From the NCBI RefSeq assembly GCF_914484835.1, contig NZ_CAJZAR010000088.1, positions 1-64,000 of the forward strand: a stretch of 64,000 bases of DNA, written 5' to 3'. Below the pieces are notes generated by a model, which worked only from the letters and a program-made list of their open reading frames with translations, did not search any database and had not been told where the DNA came from. Source of the stretch: Paraburkholderia tropica. Lineage in GTDB: Bacteria; Pseudomonadota; Gammaproteobacteria; Burkholderiales; Burkholderiaceae. The position numbers and the translations under genes were made by a program. Shown here in pieces: positions 7,909 to 15,602 of this stretch. Each line of letters opens with the position of its first letter. The stretch's first letter is position 1.

Positions 7909-9438
7909 ATGAACGGAATCGATACGAGCGCCGCCGCGCTGATCGCGAGCCGCGTAGGCGCGCTGGGCCCGACCGGCGCGCAAGGCAGCGCGGGCACCGC
8001 GCAGGCGGGCGTTTCCGCGCTCGCGGGCGGCGTCACGGCGCTGCCCGACGCGCAGGCCGTCAACACGCCGCAGGCGTCGGCGCAAACCGAACTGTCGGCC
8101 GTCGCGCTCGCGCTTGACGCGATCATCCGCTCGGGCGGCGAGGCCACGCCCGCCGTGGTCGGGCGCGCGCCGGTCTGGGCCAATCCCGGAGCCGACCCAG
8201 GCACGAATGGCGCCAACGCCACCAACACCAGCTTGCCGCTGCCGGGACTCGCGCAGGCCGAAGCCGCGCTCGAAAGCGCCTTGCTCGCCGATCTCGCCGC
8301 CACGACGGAACTGGGCGCGGGCGGCGCCGCGAACGGCGCCAATGCCGCGAACGGCGGCGATCCGACGCAAACCGCAGCAGGCACGGCCAACGCGCAAGGC
8401 GCGCAGGGCGCCGCGCTCGCGGCTCAATCCGGCCCCGTGGCCGCGCTGACGGCTTCGCTTGCGCAGACCGTCGCGCAGAGCGGCCTGTTCTACGAATCTC
8501 ACCTCGCGCAATGGCTGCAAGGCCAGCGCTCGCCCGCCGAACTCGCCGACGAACCGCAGAACCGGCTCGCGGGCTCGCAATTGCCGCTCGACTGGAACAG
8601 CGCCGCCGACGATATCGACGACGTGCTGTGGACCGACGTGCCCAGCGCCGCGCAGATGGCCGCGCGCGCCGCCGAAGCGGCTGGTCAGGCGCGCGGCGCG
8701 AATGGGGCGAACGGCACGAATGGCGGGAACGGCGCGAACGGAGCGAACGGTGATCCAGGCAGCGCCGCCTCGCAGAACGGCGCGCGCGCGAACGCCCTGC
8801 TCGGCGACACGCTGCTGCCCGCCTTGCACACGCAGGCGGGATCGGCGGCGGGCGTGCATCAGGCGCTGCTGCCGGTCGTGCGTCAGCAGCTCGATCTGCT
8901 CGCGACCGGCGAATTCCGCTGGACCGGCGAGGCGTGGCCCGGCGTGCGCCTCGACTGGAGCATCCAGCAGGACGGCTACGACGCCCACGAAGTCCACAAC
9001 CAGCGCGGCCCGCGCCGCAGCGCCGACGACGACACGCCGTGGCGCACGCGCCTGACGCTCGCGCTGCCGTCGCTCGGCACCGTCGACGCGGAACTCACGC
9101 TCACCGGATCGGCGCTCGCCGTGCGCGTTCAGGCCAGCCCCGGCGGCGCACAGCAGCTGACGGCGCACAGCGAGGTGCTGCGCGGCCGCATCGCGGCGCT
9201 CGGGCTCGCGCTGGCCGGGTTGTCGATCCGCGAAATTGGCGGCGGGGTGCCGGGTGGCACGGGTAGCACGGGCAGCGCCGAAGCCGCGCGCGCCGCCGAT
9301 GCCTACGCGCATCACGCGGCGCAAGCCGAACACGCCGCCGCGTCCGCTTCCGGGGGGGCGGAAACGTACGCGCACGCATCCGCCGCAAGCGCTTCGGACA
9401 CGCATCCGGCGTCGACCACCGACTGGGAACTGGGATGA
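7909..9438 (+). CDS. FliK-family hook-length control protein (second FliK-type gene)
   Basis: The 509-residue product has a long Ala/Asn/Gly-rich N-terminal part and a C-terminal domain (roughly residues 340-445) that fits the Flg_hook domain of FliK: a W/LDWSIQ-type entry, the LTLALPSLGTVDAELTLTGSALAVRV beta-rich stretch, then LRGRIAALGLALAGLSIREI. Short NGAN/NGTN/NGGN repeats lie around 8698-8757. The start at 7909 lacks a clear RBS. It overlaps the next gene by ATGA. Since fliK also begins at 424, this genome carries two FliK-type proteins; this one, paired with an FlhB-tail protein, may be an accessory or alternative ruler (inference). Confidence 0.75.
   Translation: MNGIDTSAAALIASRVGALGPTGAQGSAGTAQAGVSALAGGVTALPDAQAVNTPQASAQTELSAVALALDAIIRSGGEATPAVVGRAPVWANPGADPGTNGANATNTSLPLPGLAQAEAALESALLADLAATTELGAGGAANGANAANGGDPTQTAAGTANAQGAQGAALAAQSGPVAALTASLAQTVAQSGLFYESHLAQWLQGQRSPAELADEPQNRLAGSQLPLDWNSAADDIDDVLWTDVPSAAQMAARAAEAAGQARGANGANGTNGGNGANGANGDPGSAASQNGARANALLGDTLLPALHTQAGSAAGVHQALLPVVRQQLDLLATGEFRWTGEAWPGVRLDWSIQQDGYDAHEVHNQRGPRRSADDDTPWRTRLTLALPSLGTVDAELTLTGSALAVRVQASPGGAQQLTAHSEVLRGRIAALGLALAGLSIREIGGGVPGGTGSTGSAEAARAADAYAHHAAQAEHAAASASGGAETYAHASAASASDTHPASTTDWELG
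8698..8757 (+). repeat. Coding tandem repeat, Asn-Gly-Ala/Thr triplets
   Basis: Within the second FliK-type gene a degenerate 9-bp unit (GGCGCGAAC and variants) repeats several times and encodes NGA/NGT/NGG units. Such repeats can expand or shrink by slippage; here the unit is a multiple of 3, so length changes would keep the frame. Confidence 0.55.
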
Positions 9439-9824
9439 GCCGCACCAACCGCAAGAGCGCCGCCGCGCTCGCCTACGACGACGCAGCCTCGCCCGACGCC
9501 GCGCCGCGCGTGGTCGCGAAGGGCTATGGCCTCGTCGCCGAAATGATCGTGCAGCGCGCGAAAGAGGCGGGCCTTTACGTGCACGAGGCGCCGGAAATGG
9601 TGTCGCTGCTGATGCAGGTCGATCTCGACTCGCAGGTGCCGCCGCAGCTTTATCAGGCGGTCGCGGAACTGCTCGCCTGGCTGCACGGCCTCGAAGTCGC
9701 GGGCCAGGCGCAGGCCGGCGCCGCCGCGAAGGGTCAGGGATCGGGCGATGGCGCGGGCCGCAACACGCCCGATCCGAAGTCGCTGACGGTCAATCCGTTC
9801 CGCTTTCCGGCGCTGCCGGGCTGA
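9435..9824 (+). CDS. Stand-alone FlhB C-terminal-domain protein (FhlB type)
   Basis: The 129-residue product corresponds to the cytoplasmic tail of FlhB, the export-gate substrate switch, without its membrane part. Visible family features are AALAYDDA, VVAKGYGLVAEMIVQRAKEAGLYVHEAPEMVSLL and VPPQLYQAVAELLAWL. The NPTH autocleavage motif that precedes this region in full FlhB is absent, so it resembles the already cleaved fragment. It is translationally coupled (ATGA) to the FliK-type gene, which fits the known functional pairing of FliK with the FlhB tail. Similar proteins are reported to substitute for the FlhB tail in other bacteria; a role here is inferred. Confidence 0.8.
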   Translation: MSRTNRKSAAALAYDDAASPDAAPRVVAKGYGLVAEMIVQRAKEAGLYVHEAPEMVSLLMQVDLDSQVPPQLYQAVAELLAWLHGLEVAGQAQAGAAAKGQGSGDGAGRNTPDPKSLTVNPFRFPALPG

Positions 9825-9887
9825 CGCGCGACGCAGGCATCGCATCGCACGTATCGCACGCGCCGCCCGCACCGCACCGCGACAAAA

Positions 9888-11360
9888 CTAGAACCGCAAC
9901 ATCACGCGGATCAGCGTATTGAACAGCTTGCCGTAGGGCGGCGCGATCAATCCGCGCGCGTTCAGGCGCGCCTGGGTGAACACGGGCTTCATCTTCGAGA
10001 AGGTCTGAAAACCTTCGTAGCCGTGATACGCGCCCATCCCGCTCGCGCCGACGCCGCCGAACGGCAGGCCCTCGGCGGCGATGTGCATCAGCGTTTCGTT
10101 CACCGACATGCCGCCCGCCACCGTCTCGTGCGTGACGCGATCGACCGTGCGCGCGTCGTCGGCGTAGAGATAGAGCGCCAGCGGACGCGGCCGCGCGTTC
10201 ACGTAGCGCAGCGCCTCGTCGAGCGAGTCGTAAGGCACGATCGGCAGCAGCGGCCCGAAAATTTCCTCCTGCATCAGCTGCGTGTCGTCGGGCGCGCCCG
10301 TCACGATCACGGGCGCGAACTGGCGCGTGGCGGCGTCGCGCGGGCCGAGCGGATGCAGTTGCGCGCCCGCGGCCTGGGCTTCGTCGGCGAGCCGTTCGAG
10401 ACGCTCGAAATGGCGCGCCGAGATGATCGAGGTGTAGTCGCGGTTGCTCGCGAAATTCGGGTAGAGCGTCTCGAAGCGCGTGCGCGCGCGGGCGATGAAG
10501 GCCGCTTCGCTGCCGCGCGGCAGCAGCACGTAATCGGGCGCGATGCAGGTCTGCCCGGCGTTGAGCGTCTTGCCGAGCAGCAGGCTGTCGACGGCGTAGT
10601 CGAAGCGCGCCTGCGTGCCGATCAGCGCGGGCGACTTGCCGCCGAGTTCGAGCGTGACGGGCGTCAGATGATCGGCGGCGGCGCGCATCACCGCATGACC
10701 GATGCGCGTCGAGCCGGTGAACAGCAGATGGTCGAACGGCAGCGCGCTGAAGGCCGCGCCCACCGCCGCGTCGCCGTTGACGACCGCGACGTGGTCGGGC
10801 GCGAAGGCCTGGCCGATCAGATCGGCGAACAGCGCCGAGGTGCGCGGCGTCAGCTCCGACATCTTGATCAGCGCGCGGTTGCCCGCCGCGAGCGCGCAGA
10901 CGAGCGGACTCGCGGCCAGCAGCAGCGGATAGTTCCACGGCACCACGATGCCCGCCACGCCGAGCGGCTGCGGCACCACTTTCGCGCGTCCCGGCGCGAG
11001 CCACTTGCCCGCGCGGCGGCGCTGCGGGCGCATCCAGCGCTCGCCGTGCTTGAGCGCGGCATCGATTTCCTGCTTGAGCACCACGAATTCGGCGAGCGCG
11101 ACCTCGGCTTTCGAGCGCTGGCCGAAGTCGGCGTTCATCGCGTCGGCGAGCGCGTCCTGATTCGCGAACAGCACCTCGCGCAGCGTGCGCAGATGGCGCG
11201 CGCGCGTGCTCCACGCGGGAAACGGCTCGCGCAAAAACGCGGCGCGCTGGGTGGCGAGCAGGGCGGCGAGCGTGTCCGGCGTGTGCTCGCCGCTTGCGGC
11301 GTGGCTCGTCGCCTCAGGCGCGGGCTGCGGGGCGAGGGTGTCGGGCAGATCCTGCTTCAT
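9888..11360 (-). CDS. Aldehyde dehydrogenase, coniferyl-aldehyde dehydrogenase type
   Basis: The 490-residue product oxidises an aldehyde to the acid with NAD(P)+. The ALDH pattern is intact: VVPWNYPLLLAASPL, FTGSTRIGHAVM, the general base in ELGGKSPALIG, and the catalytic cysteine in GQTCIAPDYVLLP. The LPFGGVGASGMGAYHGYEGFQTFS ending resembles the CalB/fatty-aldehyde group rather than betaine or succinate-semialdehyde types. An AAGGA RBS precedes the ATG at 11360. It lies 45 bp after the acyl-CoA dehydrogenase gene on the same strand, so co-transcription is likely. True substrate unknown; a medium-chain or aromatic aldehyde is plausible. Confidence 0.85.
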   Translation of the reverse strand: MKQDLPDTLAPQPAPEATSHAASGEHTPDTLAALLATQRAAFLREPFPAWSTRARHLRTLREVLFANQDALADAMNADFGQRSKAEVALAEFVVLKQEIDAALKHGERWMRPQRRRAGKWLAPGRAKVVPQPLGVAGIVVPWNYPLLLAASPLVCALAAGNRALIKMSELTPRTSALFADLIGQAFAPDHVAVVNGDAAVGAAFSALPFDHLLFTGSTRIGHAVMRAAADHLTPVTLELGGKSPALIGTQARFDYAVDSLLLGKTLNAGQTCIAPDYVLLPRGSEAAFIARARTRFETLYPNFASNRDYTSIISARHFERLERLADEAQAAGAQLHPLGPRDAATRQFAPVIVTGAPDDTQLMQEEIFGPLLPIVPYDSLDEALRYVNARPRPLALYLYADDARTVDRVTHETVAGGMSVNETLMHIAAEGLPFGGVGASGMGAYHGYEGFQTFSKMKPVFTQARLNARGLIAPPYGKLFNTLIRVMLRF

Positions 11361-11405
11361 GGTCGGTCCTTGGTGGAATGAGGCGCGTGGGCGCTCAAGC
11401 TCTTG

Positions 11406-13199
11406 TTATCGCGTCAGATAGTCGGCGGGCAGCGCGCGCTCGATCAGCGCGGCATGGTCGAAGCGCGCGGGCAGCGTGCCGAACACGCGGTCGCAGTCGG
11501 CGGCGTGCTCGTCCAGACGCGTGGCGATGAATGCTTCGGCGACTTCAGGCGGCCCGGGGCGCAGCAGCATGGCCTGCGCGATCAGCACGATCTGCTGCGC
11601 GATGCGCCGCGCGCTCGCCTCGCGCGTGCCGGGCGCGCCGTTGAGCAGCACCGCGAGCCGGTCGAGCGCGGCCACGAGCACCGGATGATCGGCGGCTTCG
11701 CGCCGCCATGCAAGAAAGAGCGCCTGAGCGGCGTCGGCCTCGCGTTCGAGCGCGCGCAGCACGTCGAGACACATCACGTTGCCCGAGCCTTCCCAGATCG
11801 AGTTGACGGGCGCTTCGCGGTAGAAGCGCGCCATCGGCCCTTCCTCGACGTAGCCGTTGCCGCCCCAGACTTCCATCGCCTCGCCCGTGAACGCGAGCGT
11901 GCGCTTGCAGACCCAGAACTTCGCGGCGGGCGTGATGATGCGCCGCCACGCGCGCGCTTCGAGCGCGTCGGCGCTTTCCTCGCCGGACTGCTGCGCCTGC
12001 GCGCTCTGCTCGAAGGCCTGCGCGAGGCGCATGAACAGCGCGGTCGCGGCTTCGGATTCGAGCGCGAGGTCGGCGAGCACGTTCTGCATCAGCGGCTGCT
12101 GCGCGAGCACACGCCCGAACGCGCTGCGGTGACGCGCGTGATGAATCGCCTGCACGAGCGCCGCGCGCATCAGCGCCGCGCTGCCGATCACGCAGTCGAG
12201 CCGCGTGAAGTTCGCCATTTCGATGATGGTCGGCACGCCGCGTCCTTCGTCGCCGATCATCACGCCTTCGGCGTCGAAGAATTCGACTTCGCTGCTCGCG
12301 TTCGAGCGGTTGCCGAGCTTCTCTTTCAGACGCTGCACGTTGATGGCGTTCTTCGTGCCGTCGGGCCGGAAACGCGGCACGAAGAAGCACGAGAGCGCGT
12401 CGTGGTCGGTCGTGCGCGCGAGCACGAGATGCGCGTCGCACTGCGGCGCGGAGAAGAACCACTTGTGGCCGGTCAGCAGATAGCGCGCGCCGCGTCCGGT
12501 TTCGGCGCCGGCGGGACGGGCTTCCGTGCGGTTGCTGCGAACGTCGGAGCCGCCCTGTTTTTCGGTCATGCCCATGCCGATCATCATCGAGCGCTTCTGG
12601 CCGAGCGGCACGTCGCGCGCGTCGTGCTCGCGCGTGTAGAGCTTGTCGCGCAGCGTGTCGAACAGCACCGACTCGCGCTGCAGCACCGGAATGCTTGCAA
12701 ACGTCATGGTGAGCGGGCAGAGCGAGCCCGATTCGAGCTGCGCGTGCAGGAAATAGCCTGCGCAGCGCGCGGCCATCGCGCCGGGACGCGGCTCGGAGAA
12801 CGGCAGCGCGTGCAGTCCTTCGGCGCGCAGCAGCGCGAGCAGGTCGTGCCAGGCGGGATGAAATTCGACGGCGTCGATGCGCTCGCCGCGCGCGTTGTGC
12901 GTATGCAGTTCGGGCGCGTGGCGGTTGGCGAGATCGGCGAGCGCCTGGACGTCGGCTTCGCCGAGCTTCGCGCCGTGACGCGCGAGCGTGTCGCGATGCC
13001 ACTGCGCGCCGACGCGCGCGAGCGCTTCGCCGAGCGCGGCATCGGTCGAAAAAAGGTTGTAATCGGCGAGCGGCGGCGCCTGATTCGTGACTTCGTGCGT
13101 GGTGCCGGGGCGATGCGTGCGGGATGCCGAGTCGGCGGTGTCGGCGGTGTCGGCCGCGTCGGTCACGCTGGCCGTGGGCGTCGGGGCGGTCTGGGTCAT
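11406..13199 (-). CDS. AidB-type acyl-CoA dehydrogenase
   Basis: The product is about 597 residues and belongs to the acyl-CoA dehydrogenase superfamily, AidB branch. Signs are the long N-terminal region (LADYNLFSTDAALGEAL), the MGMTEKQGGSDVRSNRTEA flavin-binding stretch, WFFSAPQCDAHLVLART, and WEGSGNVMCLDVLRAL near the C-terminus, where the usual catalytic Glu region lies. AidB in E. coli binds DNA and alkylation damage responses; metabolic homologues act on branched acyl-CoAs. The start at 13199 has GGAG at good spacing; an in-frame ATG at 13214 is the alternative. Followed by the aldehyde dehydrogenase gene and facing a GMC dehydrogenase gene. Confidence 0.85.
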   Translation of the reverse strand: MTQTAPTPTASVTDAADTADTADSASRTHRPGTTHEVTNQAPPLADYNLFSTDAALGEALARVGAQWHRDTLARHGAKLGEADVQALADLANRHAPELHTHNARGERIDAVEFHPAWHDLLALLRAEGLHALPFSEPRPGAMAARCAGYFLHAQLESGSLCPLTMTFASIPVLQRESVLFDTLRDKLYTREHDARDVPLGQKRSMMIGMGMTEKQGGSDVRSNRTEARPAGAETGRGARYLLTGHKWFFSAPQCDAHLVLARTTDHDALSCFFVPRFRPDGTKNAINVQRLKEKLGNRSNASSEVEFFDAEGVMIGDEGRGVPTIIEMANFTRLDCVIGSAALMRAALVQAIHHARHRSAFGRVLAQQPLMQNVLADLALESEAATALFMRLAQAFEQSAQAQQSGEESADALEARAWRRIITPAAKFWVCKRTLAFTGEAMEVWGGNGYVEEGPMARFYREAPVNSIWEGSGNVMCLDVLRALEREADAAQALFLAWRREAADHPVLVAALDRLAVLLNGAPGTREASARRIAQQIVLIAQAMLLRPGPPEVAEAFIATRLDEHAADCDRVFGTLPARFDHAALIERALPADYLTR

Positions 13200-13718
13200 C
13201 GAGGCTGTCTCCATCGGCGGCGCGCGGCGCGCGCGGTGTCGTCGTGCGTGTTCTCACGCCTGGCTCGTGCGCAAGACTCGCGCGCGATGCCGTCATGCTC
13301 GTTCGTGACGCGCACCGATGGCGGCCCGCCCACACGCGTCGTCCTTCGTGTCGTACTGCGCGACGCATGCGGCGGGCCGGGGCTTGGGCGCTCCAGCGCT
13401 CCCTGTGCTGCCGGCTGGAATCGTTTTAGGTTCCGCCGACGCCGGGCGCCGGACGGTCCTTCATGTTAGTCGGCAATGAGACATCGTGTAATGTCAGGAT
13501 TAGAGGGAACGCTCTGGGATAAAAGCTGACCCGGTAGCCCGACACTTCCTACAATCGGCGACAACATGAAATAGAACGAGCGTGCAACAAGGGTGCCTCA
13601 AGCGCCGCCCGGCTGCAACGCGAGAAAACGAGACATGGAACGCGGCTGAGCGGCAGCGTCCGCTGCATGGGCTGGAGGCATGGCGCGAGCGCGCCGCGCC
13701 GGGCCAACAGGAGGAGAC
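13200..13718. other. Intergenic region between divergent acyl-CoA dehydrogenase and GMC genes
   Basis: About 500 bp separates two divergent starts. The left half is GC-rich and the frames there look like shadows. The right part (from about 13420) is less GC-rich and holds a possible promoter for the GMC gene: CTGACC at 13526-13531, 18 nt, TACAAT at 13550-13555. This would give a leader of about 155 nt. No convincing gene was seen. Confidence 0.5.
13526..13555 (+). promoter_or_regulatory. Putative promoter of the GMC dehydrogenase gene
   Basis: CTGACC (4/6 to the -35 consensus), an 18-nt spacer and TACAAT (5/6 to the -10). Predicted transcription start is near 13562. Confidence 0.4.
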
Positions 13719-15350
13719 ATGCAATACGACTACGTCATCGTAGGCGGCGGCTCGGGCGGCGCATCGCTGGCCGGACGCCTCGCCGAACGCTGTCCCGAAG
13801 CGAGCATCGCGCTGATCGAAGCCGGTCCGCACACCGAACGCAATCTCTTCGTCAATATGCCGATGGGCGTGGCGGCGCTCGTGCCGTTCCGCACGAAAAA
13901 CAACTACGCGTACCAGACCGTGCCGCAGCCGGGCCTGAACGGCCGGCGCGGTTACCAGCCGCGCGGACGCGGCTTCGGCGGCTCCAGCGCCATCAACGCG
14001 ATGATCTACACGCGCGGCCATCCGCTCGACTACGACGAATGGGCGCGGCTCGGCTGCACGGGCTGGGCGTGGGACGACGTGCTGCCGTATTTCCTGCGCG
14101 CCGAAGACAACTCGCGCGGCGCGAACGCGTGGCACGGCGCGGGCGGGCCGCTCGGCGTGTCCGATCTGCGCGAGCGCAACGCGGTGGCGGAGCGCTTCGT
14201 GCAGGCCGCGCGCGAAGCGGGCTTTCCCGCCAACGACGACTTCAACGGCGCGGAGCAGGAAGGCGTCGGCTTCTACCAGGTCACGCAGCGCGGCGGCGAG
14301 CGCTGCACCGTGGCGCGCGCCTATCTATATAGCCGGCCGCGCCCGAATCTGCATCTGATCGCCGACGCGACCGTGCTGCGCGTGAGCTTCGACGGCGCGC
14401 GCGCGACCGGCGTCGAAATCGCGCGCGCGGGCCGCAGTGAACGTATCGAAGCGCGCGCCGAGGTGATCCTCGCGGCGGGCGCGTTCAACACGCCGCAACT
14501 GCTGATGTGCTCGGGCATCGGGCCGGCCGCGCATCTGCGCGAGCACGGCATCGCGGTGCGGCACGACGCGCCGGATGTCGGCCGCAATCTGATCGACCAC
14601 ATCGATTTCACCTACAACAAGCGCGTGCATTCGAGCGAGACCGTCGGCTATTCGCTGCGCGGCGCCGCGCAGATGGTGCCGGGCCTCGTGCGCTATCTGC
14701 GCGGACGGCGCGGCATGTTCACGACCAACGTGGCCGAGGCGGGCGGTTTTCTCAAGAGCCGCCCGGAGCTGGATCGGCCCGATCTGCAACTGCACTTCTG
14801 CACCGCGCTCGTCGACGATCACAGCCGCCGCCTGCACTGGGGCCACGGTTATTCGCTGCACGTGTGCGTGCTGCGTCCGGCGAGCCGCGGCACCGTCACG
14901 CTCGCGAGCGCCGATGCGCGCGAGGCGCCGGTGATCGATCCGCGTTTTCTGTCCGACGCGCGCGACCTCGATCTGCTCGTCGACGGCGCGCGCATCGCGC
15001 GGCGCATTCTCGACGCGCCCGCGCTGCTGCGCCTGGGCGGCCGCGAGCTTTACACGCTGGCGGGCCAGAGCGACGCCGAGCTGCGCGCGACGATCGCCGC
15101 GCACGCCGACACGATCTATCACCCGGTCGCCACCTGCCGCATGGGCGGCGACGCGCACTCGGTCGTCGATCCGCAGCTGCGCGTGCGCGGCGCGACGCAC
15201 CTGCGCATCGCCGACGCCTCCGTCATGCCGACGCTGATCGGCGGCAACACCAACGCGCCGACCGTGATGATCGGCGAGCGCGCGGCCGATCTGATCGTCG
15301 CCGCCCGACGCGAAGGCGCGTCTTCCCACAACGCAGGCGTGCTTGCCTGA
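13719..15350 (+). CDS. GMC family oxidoreductase (FAD alcohol/choline dehydrogenase type)
   Basis: The 543-residue product is a flavoprotein alcohol dehydrogenase. The N-terminus is a Rossmann dinucleotide site (YDYVIVGGGSGGASLAGRL); GMC signature 1 appears as RGRGFGGSSAINAMIYTRG, and signature 2 as GAFNTPQLLMCSGIGP. The C-terminal active-site His/Asn region is HPVATCRMGG...IADASVMPTLIGGNTNAPTVMIGE. It resembles the AlkJ/BetA-like group. The ATG at 13719 sits directly after AGGAGGAGAC, a very strong RBS; an upstream in-frame start at 13680 lacks one. With the divergent aldehyde and acyl-CoA dehydrogenases it could form an alcohol-to-acyl-CoA route (inference). Confidence 0.93.
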   Translation: MQYDYVIVGGGSGGASLAGRLAERCPEASIALIEAGPHTERNLFVNMPMGVAALVPFRTKNNYAYQTVPQPGLNGRRGYQPRGRGFGGSSAINAMIYTRGHPLDYDEWARLGCTGWAWDDVLPYFLRAEDNSRGANAWHGAGGPLGVSDLRERNAVAERFVQAAREAGFPANDDFNGAEQEGVGFYQVTQRGGERCTVARAYLYSRPRPNLHLIADATVLRVSFDGARATGVEIARAGRSERIEARAEVILAAGAFNTPQLLMCSGIGPAAHLREHGIAVRHDAPDVGRNLIDHIDFTYNKRVHSSETVGYSLRGAAQMVPGLVRYLRGRRGMFTTNVAEAGGFLKSRPELDRPDLQLHFCTALVDDHSRRLHWGHGYSLHVCVLRPASRGTVTLASADAREAPVIDPRFLSDARDLDLLVDGARIARRILDAPALLRLGGRELYTLAGQSDAELRATIAAHADTIYHPVATCRMGGDAHSVVDPQLRVRGATHLRIADASVMPTLIGGNTNAPTVMIGERAADLIVAARREGASSHNAGVLA

Positions 15351-15539
15351 CTCGCACATTCCTCCAGCCTCGCGCCGCTGCTTTTTCCGCTCGAATCCCG
15401 CTCGAAGACGCACCCGCAAAGCGAGACGCACGGCGTCTCGCTTTGCCTTTCAATTGACGAAAATTGCTTAAATGTCGGCTTATTCGTTAAAGATTGTGCG
15501 AACTTCGCGGTGTCCGCAATTTCGAGATTTCGGAGTCCC

Positions 15540-15545
15540 TATAAT
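15540..15545 (+). promoter_or_regulatory. -10 element (TATAAT) before the DUF937/OmpA gene
   Basis: A perfect TATAAT hexamer in an AT-richer stretch, 58 bp before the start of the OmpA-type gene. No good -35 hexamer is seen at 16-18 bp upstream, so the promoter assignment is tentative. Confidence 0.45.
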
Positions 15546-15602
15546 CGCGCGGCACCTTGGGCGTGTCAGTTGGCGCGTCCGCGAACTGGAGGAACCGCCT
15601 CG

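Noticed and set aside
11403..13469. Long rightward open frame (688 codons) opposite the acyl-CoA dehydrogenase gene
   Set aside because: Shadow frame; composition is biased and the reverse strand encodes an unmistakable acyl-CoA dehydrogenase.
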